Origin: Peronospora farinosa
Lineage: Eukaryota; Oomycota; Peronosporomycetes; Peronosporales; Peronosporaceae
Direction of reading: 5' to 3'
Length of the DNA stretch: 64,000 nucleotides
NCBI GenBank assembly: GCA_947646735.1
Contig: CANTFK010000976.1
Coordinates: forward strand, 141,542 to 205,541
Shown here in pieces: positions 42,201 to 55,300 of this stretch. Position 1 is the stretch's first letter. Each line of letters starts with the position of its first letter. The translations under genes were made by a program, and so were the position numbers. A model generated the notes under the pieces. The model was given only the letters and a program-made list of their open reading frames with translations, did not search any database and was not told the origin of the DNA.

Positions 42201-45200
42201 AACCGAGCGAAGCACGCGGCACGACGAGCCGAAATGAGCCACGAAGATGCAACGCTTGAGCGCGAGCGCAACCGCGTGGCGCACGCGGCACGACGAGACA
42301 AAATGAGCCACGAAGATGCAACGCTTGAGCGCGAGCGCAACCGAGCGAGGCGCGCGGCACGACGTACCGAAATGACCCACGAAGATGCAACGCTTGAGAG
42401 CGAGCACAACCGAGCGAGGCACGCGGCACGACGAGCCGAAATGAGCCACGAAGATGCAACGCTTGAGCGCGAGCGCAACCGAGTGGCGCACGCGGCACGA
42501 CGAGCCGAAATGACCCACGAAGATGCAACGCTTGAGCGCGAGCGCAACCGAGTGGCGCACGCGGCACGACGAGCCGAAATGACCCACGAAGATGCAACGC
42601 TTGAGCGCAAGTGCAACCGAGCGAGGCACGCGGCACGACGAGCCGAAATGACCCACGAAGATGCAACGCTTGAGCGCGAGCGCAACCGAGCGAGGCACGC
42701 GGCACGACGAGCCGAAATGAGCCACGAAGATGCAACGCTTGAGAGCGAGCGCAACCGAGTGACGCACGCGGCACGACGAGCCGAAATGACCCACGAAGAT
42801 GCAACGCTTGAGCGCGAGTGCAACCGAGCGAAGCACGCGGCACGACGAGCCGAAATGAGCCACGAAGATGCAACGCTTGAGCGCGAGCGCAACCGCGTGG
42901 CGCACGCGGCACGACGAGACGAAATGAGCCACGAAGATGCAACGCTTGAGCGCGAGCGCAACCGAGCGAGGCGCGCGGCACGACGTACCGAAATGACCCA
43001 CGAAGATGCAACGCTTGAGAGCGAGCACAACCGAGCGAGGCACGCGGCACGACGAGCCGAAATCAGCCACGAAGATGCAACGCTTGAGCGCGAGCGCAAC
43101 CGCGTGGCGCACGCGGCACGACGAGCCGAAATGACCCACGAAGATGCAACGCTTGAGCGCGAGCGCAACCGAGTGGCGCACGCGGCACGACGAGCCGAAA
43201 TGACCCACGAAGATGCAACGCTTGAGCGCAAGCGCAACCGAGCGAGGCACGCGGCACGACGAGCCGAAATGACCCACGAAGATGCAACGCTTGAGCGCGA
43301 GCGCAACCGAGCGAGGCACGCGGCACGACGAGCCGAAATGAGCCACGAAGATGCAACGCTTGAGAGCGAGCGCAACCGAGTGGCGCACGCGGCACGACGA
43401 GCCGAAATCAGCCACGAAGATGCAACGCTTGAGCGCGAGTGCAACCGAGCGAAGCACGCGGCACGACGAGCCGAAATGACCCACGAAGATGCAACGCTTG
43501 AGCGCGAGCGCAACCGCGTGGCGCACGCGGCACGACGAGACGAAATGAGCCACGAAGATGCAACGCTTGAGCGCGAGCGCAACCGAGCGAGGCGCGCGGC
43601 ACGACGTAGCCGAAATGACCCACGAAGATGCAACGCTTGAGCGCGAGCGCAACCGAGCGAGGCACGCGGCACGACGAGCCGAAATGAGCCACGAAGATGC
43701 AACGCTTGAGCGCGAGCGCAACCGCGTGGCGCACGCGGCACGACGAGCCGAAATGACCCACGAAGATGCAACGCTTGAGCGCGAGCGCAACCGAGTGGCG
43801 CACGCGGCACGACGAGCCGAAATGACCCACGAAGATGCAACGCTTGAGCGCAAGTGCAACCGAGCGAGGCACGCGGCACGACGAGCCGAAATGACCCACG
43901 AAGATGCAACGCTTGAGAGCGAGCGCAACCGAGTGGCGCACGCGGCACGACGAGCCGAAATGACCCACGAAGATGCAACGCTTGAGCGCAAGTGCAACCG
44001 AGCGAGGCACGCGGCACGACGAGCCGAAATCAGCCACGAAGATGCAACGCTTGAGCGCGAGCGCAACCGAGCGAGGCACGCAGCACGACGAGCCGAAATC
44101 AGCCACGAAGATGCAACGCTTGAGCGCGAGCGCAACCGCGTGGCGCACGCGGCACGACGAGCCGAAATGACCCACGAAGATGCAACGCTTGAGAGCGAGC
44201 GCAACCGAGTGGCGCACGCGGCACGACGAGCCGAAATGACCCACGAAGATGCAACGCTTGAGCGCGAGTGCAACCGAGCGAAGCACGCGGCACGACGAGC
44301 CGAAATGAGCCACGAAGATGCAACGCTTGAGCGCGAGCGCAACCGCGTGGCGCACGCGGCACGACGAGACAAAATGAGCCACGAAGATGCAACGCTTGAG
44401 CGCGAGCGCAACCGAGCGAGGCGCGCGGCACGACGTACCGAAATGACCCACGAAGATGCAACGCTTGAGAGCGAGCACTACCGAGCGAGGCACGCGGCAC
44501 GACGAGCCGAAATCAGCCACGAAGATGCAACGCTTGAGCGCGAGCGCAACCGCGTGGCGCACGCGGCACGACGAGCCGAAATGACCCACGAAGATGCAAC
44601 GCTTGAGCGCGAGCGCAACCGAGTGGCGCACGCGGCACGACGAGCCGAAATGACCCACGAAGATGCAACGCTTGAGCGCAAGTGCAACCGAGCGAGGCAC
44701 GCGGCACGACGAGCCGAAATGACCCACGAAGATGCAACGCTTGAGCGCGAGCGCAACCGAGCGAGGCACGCGGCACGACGAGCCGAAATGAGCCACGAAG
44801 ATGCAACGCTTGAGAGCGAGCGCAACCGAGTGGCGCACGCGGCACGACGAGCCGAAATGAGCCACGAAGATGCAACGCTTGAGCGCGAGCGCAACCGCGT
44901 GGCGCACGCGGCACGACGAGCCGAAATGACCCACGAAGATGCAACGCTTGAGAGCGAGCGCAACCGAGTGGCGCACGCGGCACGACGAGCCGAAATGACC
45001 CACGAAGATGCAACGCTTGAGCGCGAGTGCAACCGAGCGAAGCACGCGGCACGACGAGCCGAAATGAGCCACGAAGATGCAACGCTTGAGCGCGAGCGCA
45101 ACCGCGTGGCGCACGCGGCACGACGAGACAAAATGAGCCACGAAGATGCAACGCTTGAGCGCGAGCGCAACCGAGCGAGGCGCGCGGCACGACGTACCGA

Positions 45201-46306
45201 AATGACCCACGAAGATGCAACGCTTGAGCGCGAGCGCAACCGAGCGAGGCACGCGGCACGACGAGCCGAAATCAGCCACGAAGATGCAACGCTTGAGCGC
45301 GAGCGCAACCGCGTGGCGCACGCGGCACGACGAGCCGAAATGACCCACGAAGATGCAACGCTTGAGCGCGAGCGCAACCGAGTGGCGCACGCGGCACGAC
45401 GAGCCGAAATGACCCACGAAGATGCAACGCTTGAGCGCGAGCGCAACCGAGCGAGGCACGCGGCACGACGAGCCGAAATGACCCACGAAGATGCAACGCT
45501 TGAGCGCGAGCGCAACCGAGCGAGGCACGCAGCACGACGAGCCGAAATCAGCCACGAAGATGCAGCGCTTGAGCGCGAGCGCAACCGAGCGAGGCACGCG
45601 GCACGACGAGCCGAAATGACCCACGAAGATGCAACGCTTGAGAGCGAGCGCAACCGAGTGGCGCACGCGGCACGACGAGCCGAAATGACCCACGAAGATG
45701 CAACGCTTGAGCGCGAGTGCAACCGAGCGAAGCACGCGGCACGACGAGCCGAAATCAGCCACGAAGATGCAACGCTTGAGCGCGAGCGCAACCGCGTGGC
45801 GCACGCGGCACGACGAGACAAAATGACCCACGAAGATGCAACGCTTGAGCGCGAGTGCAACCGAGCGAAGCACGCGGCACGACGAGCCGAAATCAGCCAC
45901 GAAGATGCAACGCTTGAGCGCGAGCGCAACCGAGTGGCGCACGCGGCACGACGAGCCGAAATCAGCCACGAAGATGCAACGCTTGAGCGCGAGCGCAACC
46001 GCGTGGCGCACGCGGCACGACGAGCCGAAATGACCCACGAAGATGCAACGCTTGAGAGCGAGCGCAACCGAGTGGCGCACGCGGCACGACGAGCCGAAAT
46101 GACCCACGAAGATGCAACGCTTGAGCGCGAGTGCAACCGAGCGAAGCACGCGGCACGACGAGCCGAAATCAGCCACGAAGATGCAACGCTTGAGCGCGAG
46201 CGCAACCGCGTGGCGCACGCGGCACGACGAGACAAAATGAGCCACGAAGATGCAACGCTTGAGCGCGAGCGCAACCGAGCGAGGCACGCGGCACGACGTA
46301 GCCGAA
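36239..46306 (+). pseudogene. Proximal, disrupted part of the Helitron Rep-helicase frame
   Basis: ATG 36239 starts a 66-codon unique basic head (MESPRSRRNRLAWERRSRQR; then RRQYKNVAAERERNR), followed by 23-residue units. The frame is closed by TAA at 36653-36655 inside an altered unit. It resumes in the same frame, then is shifted by single-base insertions near 38070, 38826, 40416, 43608 and 46300 and deletions near 38470 and 38990. The same TAA-bearing unit recurs at 41622-41624. The net of these seven 1-bp changes is +3, so the start codon and the Helitron domain lie in the same frame. As it stands, translation from 36239 yields only 139 codons. Whether the breaks are biological or assembly errors is discussed in the findings; the copied ones argue for biology. 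Confidence 0.8.
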
Positions 46307-49300
46307 ATGACCCACGAAGATGCAACGCTTGAGCGCGAGCGCAACCGAGCGAGGCACGCGGCACGACGAGCCGAAATGACCCACGAAGATGCAACGCTTG
46401 AGCGCGAGTGCAACCGAGCGAGGCACGCGGCACGACGAGCCGAAATCAGCCACGAAGATGCAACGCTTGAGCGCGAGCGCAACCGCGTGGCGCACGCGGC
46501 ACGACGAGCCGAAATGACCCACGAAGATGCAACGCTTGAGCGCGAGTGCAACCGAGCGAAGCACGCGGCACGACGAGCCGAAATCAGCCACGAAGATGCA
46601 ACGCTTGAGCGCGAGCGCAACCGCGTGGCGCACGCGGCACGACGAGACAAAATGAGCCACGAAGATGCAACGCTTGAGCGCGAGCGCAACCGAGCGAGGC
46701 GCGCGGCACGACGAGCCGAAATGACCCACGAAGATGCAACGCTTGAGCGCGAGCGCAACCGAGCGAGGCACGCGGCACGACGAGCCGAAATGAGCCACGA
46801 AGATGCAACGCTTGAGCGCGAGCGCAACCGAGCGAGGCACGCGGCACGACGAGCCGAAATGACCCACGAAGATGCAACGCTTGAGCGCGAGCGCAACCGA
46901 GCGAGGCACGCGGCACGACGAGCCGAAATGAGCCACGAAGATGCAACGCTTGAGCGCGAGCGCAACCTCGTGGCGCACGCGGCACGACGAGCCGAAATGA
47001 GCCACGAAGATGCAACGCTTGAGCGCGAGCGCAACCGAGCGAGGCACGCGGCACGACGAGCCGAAATCAGCCACGAAGATGCAGCGCTTGAGCGCGAGCG
47101 CAACCGAGCGAGGCACGCGGCACGACGAGCCGAAATGACCCACGAAGATGCAACGCTTGAGCGCGAGTGCAACCGAGCGAAGCACGCGGCACGACGAGCC
47201 GAAATGAGCCACGAAGATGCAACGCTTGAGCGCAAGCGCAACCGAGTGGCGCACGCGGCACGACGAGCCGAAATGACCCACGAAGATGCAACGCTTGAGC
47301 GCAAGCGCAACCGAGTGGCGCACGCGGCACGACGAGCCGAAATGACCCACGAAGATGCAACGCTTGAGCGCGAGCGCAACCGAGCGAGGCACGCGGCACG
47401 ACGAGCCGAAATGACCCACGAAGATGCAACGCTTGAGCGCGAGCGCAACCGAGTGGCGCACGCGGCACGACGAGCCGAAATGACCCACGAAGATGCAACG
47501 CTTGAGCGCGAGTGCAACCGAGCGAAGCACGCGGCACGACGAGCCGAAATGAGCCACGAAGATGCAACGCTTGAGCGCAAGTGCAACCGAGTGGCGCACG
47601 CGGCACGACGAGCCGAAATGACCCACGAAGATGCAACGCTTGAGCGCAAGTGCAACCGAGCGAGGCACGCGGCACGACGAGCCGAAATGACCCACGAAGA
47701 TGCAACGCTTGAGCGCGAGCGCAACCGAGCGAGGCACGCGGCACGACGAGCCGAAATGACCCACGAAGATGCAACGCTTGAGAGCGAGCGCAACCGAGCG
47801 AGGCGCGCGGCACGACGAGCCGAAATGACCCACGAAGATGCAACGCTTGAGCGCGAGCGCAACCGAGCGAGGCACGCGGCACGACGAGCCGAAATGAGCC
47901 ACGAAGATGCAACGCTTGAGAGCGAGCGCAACCGAGCGAGGCGCGCGGCACGACGAGCTGAAATGAGCCACGAAGATGCAACGCTTGAGAGCGAGCGCAA
48001 CCGAGTGGCGCACGCGGCACGACGAGCCGAAATGAGCCACGAAGATGCAACGCTTGAGAGCGAGCGCGACCGAGTGGCGCACGCGGCACGACGAGCCGAA
48101 ATGACCCACGAAGATGCAACGCTTGAGCGCGAGCGCAACCGAGCGAGGCACGCGGCACGACGAGCCGAAATGAGCCACGAAGATGCAACGCTTGAGAGCG
48201 AGCGCAACCGCGTGGCGCACGCGGCACGACGAGCTGAAATGAGCCACGAAGATGCAACGCTTGAGAGCGAGCGCAACCGAGTGGCGCACGCGGCACGACG
48301 AGCCGAAATGAGCCACGAAGATGCAACGCTTGAGAGCGAGCGCGACCGAGTGGCGCACGCGGCACGACGAGCCGAAATGACCCACGAAGATGCAACGCTT
48401 GAGCGCGAGTGCAACCGAGCGAGGCGCGCGGCACGACGAGACGAAATGACCCACGAAGATGCAACGCTTGAGCGCGAGTGCAACCGAGCGAAGCACGCGG
48501 CACGACGAGCTGAAATGACCCACGAAGATGCAACGCTTGAGCGCGAGCGCAACCGAGCGAGGCACGCGGCACGACGAGCCGAAATGACCCACGAAGATGC
48601 AACGCTTGAGCGCGAGCGCAACCGCGTGGCGCACGCGGCACGACGAGCCGAAATCAGCCACGAAGATGCAACGCTTGAGCGCGAGCGCAACCGAGCGAGG
48701 CACGCAGCACGACGAGCCGAAATCAGCCACGAAGATGCAGCGCTTGAGCGCAACCGAGCGAGGCACGCGGCACGACGAGCCGAAATGACCCACGAAGATG
48801 CAACGCTTGAGCGCGAGCGCAACCGAGCGAGGCACGCGGCACGACGAGCCGAAATGACCCACGAAGATGCAACGCTTGAGCGCGAGCGCAACCGAGTGGC
48901 GCACGCGGCACGACGAGCCGAAATGAGCCACGAAGATGCAACGCTTGAGCGCGAGCGCAACCGCGTGGCGCACGCGGCACGACGAGCCGAAATGAGCCAC
49001 GAAGATGCAACGCTTGAGCGCGAGCGCAACCGAGCGAGGCACGCAGCACGACGAGCCGAAATCAGCCACGAAGATGCAGCGCTTGAGCGCGAGCGCAACC
49101 GAGCGAGGCACGCGGCACGACGAGCCGAAATGACCCACGAAGATGCAACGCTTGAGCGCGAGTGCAACCGAGCGAAGCACGCGGCACGACGAGCCGAAAT
49201 GACCCACGAAGATGCAACGCTTGAGCGCGAGCGCAACCGAGCGAGGCACGCGGCACGACGAGCCGAAATCAGCCACGAAGATGCAACGCTTGAGCGCGAG

Positions 49301-52300
49301 CGCAACCGTGTGGCGCACGCGGCACGACGAGACGAAATGACCCACGAAGATGCAACGCTTGAGCGCGAGCGCAACCGAGCGAGGCGCGCGGCACGACGAG
49401 CCGAAATGACCCACGAAGATGCAACGCTTGAACGCGAGCGCAACCGAGCGAGGCACGCGGCACGACGAGCCGAAATGACCCACGAAGATGCAACGCTTGA
49501 GCGCGAGCGCAACCGCGTGGCGCACGCGGCACGACGAGCCGAAATGAGCCACGAAGATGAAACGCTTGAGCGCGAGCGCAACCGAGCGAGGCACGCAGCA
49601 CGACGAGCCGAAATCAGCCACGAAGATGCAGCGCTTGAGCGCGAGCGCAACCGAGCGAGGCACGCAGCACGACGAGCCGAAATGACCCACGAAGATGCAA
49701 CGCTTGAGCGCGAGCGCAACCGAGCGAGGCACGCGGCACGACGAGCCGAAATGACCCACGAAGATGCAACGCTTGAGCGCGAGCGCAACCGAGCGAGGCA
49801 CGCGGCACGACGATCCGAAATGACCCACGAAGATGCAACGCTTGAGCGCGAGCGCAACCGAGTGGCGCACGCGGCACGACGAGACGAAATGACCCACAAA
49901 GATGCAACGCTTGAGAGCGAGCGCAACCGAGTGGCGCACGCGGCACGACGAGCCGAAATGACCCACGAAGATGCAACGCTTGAGCGCGAGCGCAATTGCG
50001 TGGCGCACGCGGCACGACGAGCTGAAATGACCCACGAAGATGCAACGCTTGAGAGCGAGCGCAACCGAGCGAGGCACGCAGCACGACGAGCCGAAATGAC
50101 CCACGAAGATGCAACGCTTGAGCGCGAGCGCAACCGCGTGGCGCACGCGGCACGACGAGCCGAAATGAGCCACGAAGATGCAACGCTTGAGCGCGAGCGC
50201 AACCGAGCGAGGCACGCAGCACGACGAGCCGAAATCAGCCACGAAGATGCAGCGCTTGAGCGCGAGCGCAACCGAGCGAGGCACGCGGCACGACGAGCCG
50301 AAATGACCCACGAAGATGCAACGCTTGAGCGCGAGCGCAACCGAGCGAGGCACGCGGCACGACGAGCCGAAATGACCCACGAAGATGCAACGCTTGAGCG
50401 CGAGCGCAACCGAGTGGCGCACGCGGCACGACGAGCCGAAATGAGCCACGAAGATGCAACGCTTGAGCGCGAGCGCAACCGAGCGAGGCACGCAGCACGA
50501 CGAGCCGAAATCAGCCACGAAGATGCAGCGCTTGAGCGCGAGCGCAACCGAGCGAGGCACGCGGCACGACGAGCCGAAATGAGCCACGAAGATGCAACGC
50601 TTGAGCGCGAGCGCAACCTCGTGGCGCACGCGGCACGACGAGCCGAAATGAGCCACGAAGATGCAACGCTTGAGCGCGAGCGCAACCGAGCGAGGCACGC
50701 AGCACGACGAGCCGAAATCAGCCACGAAGATGCAGCGCTTGAGCGCGAGCGCAACCGAGCGAGGCACGCGGCACGACGAGCCGAAATGACCCACGAAGAT
50801 GCAACGCTTGAGAGCGAGCGCAACCGAGCGAGGCACGCAGCACGACGAGCCGAAATCAGCCACGAAGATGCAACGCTTGAGCGCGAGCGCAACCGAGTGG
50901 CGCACGCGGCAAGACGAGACGAAATGAGCCACGAAGATGCAACGCTTGAGCGCGAGCGCAACCGAGCGAGGCACGCGGCACGACGAGCCGAAATCAGCCA
51001 CGAAGATGCAACGCTTGAGAGCGAGCGCAACCGAGTGGCGCACGCGGCACGACGAGCCGAAATGACCCACGAAGATGCAACGCTTGAGAGCGAGCGCAAC
51101 CGCGTGGCGCACGCGGCACGACGTACCGAAATGACCCACGAAGATGCAACGCTTGAGCGCGAGTGCAACCGAGGGAAGCACGCGGCACGACGAGCCGAAA
51201 TGAGCCACGAAGATGCAACGCTTGAGCGCGAGCGCAACCGCGTGGCGCACGCGGCACGACGAGCCGAAATGACCCACGAAGATGCAACGCTTGAGAGCGA
51301 GCGCAACCGAGTGGCGCACGCGGCACGACGAGCCGAAATGACCCACGAAGATGCAACGCTTGAGCGCGAGTGCAACCGAGCGAAGCACGCGGCACGACGA
51401 GCCGAAATGACCCACGAAGATGCAACGCTTGAGCGCGAGCGCAACCGAGCGAGGCACGCGGCACGACGAGCCGAAATGACCCACGAAGATGCAACGCTTG
51501 AGCGCGAGCGCAACCGCGTGGCGCACGCGGCACGACGAGACGAAATGACCCACGAAGATGCAACGCTTGAGAGCGAGCGCAACCGAGTGGCGCACGCGGC
51601 ACGACGAGCCGAAATGACCCACGAAGATGCAACGCTTGAGCGCGAGCGCAACCGCGTGGCGCACGCGGCACGACGAGCTGAAATGACCCACGAAGATGCA
51701 ACGCTTGAGAGCGAGCGCAACCGAGCGAGGCACGCGGCACGACGAGCCGAAATGACCCACGAAGATGCAACGCTTGAGCGCGAGTGCAACCGCGTGGCGC
51801 ACGCGGCACGACGAGACGAAATGACCCACGAAGATGCAACGTTTGAGAGCGAGCGCAACCGAGCGAGGCACGCGGCACGACGAGCCGAAATGACCCACGA
51901 AGATGCAACGCTTGAGCGCGAGCGCAATCGAGTGGCGCACGCGGCACGACGAGCCAAAATGACCCACGAAGATGCAACGCTTGAGCGCGAGTGCAACCGC
52001 GTGGCGCACGCGGCACGACGAGCCGAAATGACCCACGAAGATGCAACGTTTGAGAGCGAGCGCAACCGAGTGGCGCACGCGGCACGACGAGCCGAAATGA
52101 GCCACGAAGATGCAACGCTTGAGAGCGAGCGCAACCGAGTGGCGCACGCGGCACGACGAGCCGAAATGACCCACGAAGATGCAACGCTTGAGCGCGAGCG
52201 CAACCGTGTGGCGCACGCGGCACGACGAGACGAAATGACCCACGAAGATGCAACGCTTGAGCGCGAGTGCAACCGAGCGAAGCACGCGGCACGACGAGCC

Positions 52301-55300
52301 GAAATGACCCACGAAGATGCAACGCTTGAGCGCGAGCGCAACCGCGTGGCGCACGCGGCACGACGAGCCGAAATGACCCACGAAGATGCAACGCTTGAGC
52401 GCGAGCGCAACCGCGTGGCGCACGCGGCACGACGAGCTGAAATGACCCACGAAGATGCAACGCTTGAGAGCGAGCGCAACCGAGCGAGGCACGCGGCACG
52501 ACGAGCCGAAATGACCCACGAAGATGCAACGCTTGAGCGCGAGTGCAACCGCGTGGCGCACGCGGCACGACGAGACGAAATGACCCACGAAGATGCAACG
52601 CTTGAGAGCGAGCGCAACCGAGCGAGGCACGCGGCACGACGAGCCGAAATGACCCACGAAGATGCAACGCTTGAGCGCGAGTGCAACCGCGTGGCGCACG
52701 CGGCACGACGAGACGAAATGACCCACGAAGATGCAACGTTTGAGAGCGAGCGCAACCGAGCGAGGCACGCGGCACGACGAGCCGAAATGACCCACGAAGA
52801 TGCAACGCTTGAGCGCGAGCGCAATCGAGTGGCGCACGCGGCACGACGAGCCAAAATGACCCACGAAGATGCAACGCTTGAGCGCGAGTGCAACCGCGTG
52901 GCGCACGCGGCACGACGAGCCGAAATGACCCACGAAGATGCAACGTTTGAGCGCGAGCGCAACCGAGTGGCGCACGCGGCACGACGAGCCGAAATGACCC
53001 ACGAAGATGCAACGCTTGAGAGCGAGCGCAACCGAGTGGCGCACGCGGCACGACGAGCCGAAATGACCCACGAAGATGCAACGCTTGAGCGCGAGCGCAA
53101 CCGAGCGAGGCACGCGGCACGACGAGCCGAAATGACCCACGAAGATGCAACGCTTGAGCGCGAGCGCAACCGAGTGGCGCACGCGGCACGACGAGCCGAA
53201 ATGACCCACGAAGATGCAACGCTTGAGCGCGAGCGCAACCGAGCGAGGCACGCGGCACGACGAGCCGAAATGACCCACGAAGATGCAACGCTTGAGCGCG
53301 AGCGCAACCGCGTGGCGCACGCGGCACGACGAGACGAAATGACCCACGAAGATGCAACGCTTGAGAGCGAGCGCAACCGAGTGGCGCACGCGGCACGACG
53401 AGCCGAAATGACCCACGAAGATGCAACGCTTGAGCGCGAGCGCAACCGCGTGGCGCACGCGGCACGACGAGACGAAATGACCCACGAAGATGCAACGCTT
53501 GAGAGCGAGCGCAACCGAGCGAGGCACGCGGCACGACGAGCCGAAATGACCCACGAAGATGCAACGCTTGAGCGCGAGCGCAATCGAGTGGCGCACGCGG
53601 CACGACGAGCCGAAATGACCCACGAAGATGCAACGCTTGAGCGCGAGTGCAACCGCGTGGCGCACGCGGCACGACGAGACGAAATGACCCACGAAGATGC
53701 AACGTTTGAGAGCGAGCGCAACCGAGCGAGGCACGCGGCACGACGAGCCGAAATGACCCACGAAGATGCAACGCTTGAGCGCGAGCGCAACCGAGTGGCG
53801 CACGCGGCACGACGAGCCGAAATGACCCACGAAGATGCAACGCTTGAGCGCGAGCGCAACCGAGCGAGGCACGCGGCACGACGAGCCGAAATGACCCACG
53901 AAGATGCAACGCTTGAGCGCGAGCGCAACCGAGTGGCGCACGCGGCACGACGAGCCGAAATGACCCACGAAGATGCAACGCTTGAGCGCGAGCGCAACCG
54001 AGCGAGGCACGCGGCACGACGAGCCGAAATGACCCACGAAGATGCAACGCTTGAGCGCGAGCGCAACCGAGTGGCGCACGCGGCACGACGAGACGAAATG
54101 ACCCACGAAGATGCAACGCTTGAGAGCGAGCGCAACCGAGTGGCGCACGCGGCACGACGAGCCGAAATGACCCACGAAGATGCAACGCTTGAGCGCGAGC
54201 GCAACCGCGTGGCGCACGCGGCACGACGAGCTGAAATGACCCACGAAGATGCAACGCTTGAGAGCGAGCGCAACCGAGCGAGGCACGCGGCACGACGAGC
54301 CGAAATGACCCACGAAGATGCAACGCTTGAGCGCGAGTGCAACCGCGTGGCGCACGCGGCACGACGAGCCAAAATGACCCACGAAGATGCAACGCTTGAG
54401 CGCGAGTGCAACCGCGTGGCGCACGCGGCACGACGAGCCGAAATGACCCACGAAGATGCAACGTTTGAGAGCGAGCGCAACCGAGTGGCGCACGCGGCAC
54501 GACGAGCCGAAATGACCCACGAAGATGCAACGCTTGAGCGCGAGCGCAACCGAGCGAGGCACGCGGCACGACGAGCCGAAATCAGCCACGAAGATGCAAC
54601 GCTTGAGAGCGAGCGCAACCGAGTGGCGCACGCGGCACGACGAGCCGAAATGAGCCACGAAGATGCAACGCTTGAGCGCGAGCGCAATCGAGTGGCGCAC
54701 GCGGCACGACGAGCCGAAATGACCCACGAAGATGCAACGCTTGAGCGCGAGTGCAACCGCGTGGCGCACGCGGCACGACGAGACGAAATGACCCACGAAG
54801 ATGCAACGTTTGAGAGCGAGCGCAACCGAGCGAGGCACGCGGCACGACGAGCCGAAATGACCCACGAAGATGCAACGCTTGAGCGCGAGCGCAACCGAGT
54901 GGCGCACGCGGCACGACGAGCCGAAATGACCCACGAAGATGCAACGCTTGAGCGCGAGCGCAACCGAGCGAGGCACGCGGCACGACGAGCCGAAATGACC
55001 CACGAAGATGCAACGCTTGAGCGCGAGCGCAACCGCGTGGCGCACGCGGCACGACGAGACGAAATGACCCACGAAGATGCAACGCTTGAGAGCGAGCGCA
55101 ACCGAGTGGCGCACGCGGCACGACGAGCCGAAATGACCCACGAAGATGCAACGCTTGAGCGCGAGCGCAACCGCGTGGCGCACGCGGCACGACGAGCTGA
55201 AATGACCCACGAAGATGCAACGCTTGAGAGCGAGCGCAACCGAGCGAGGCACGCGGCACGACGAGCCGAAATGACCCACGAAGATGCAACGCTTGAGCGC

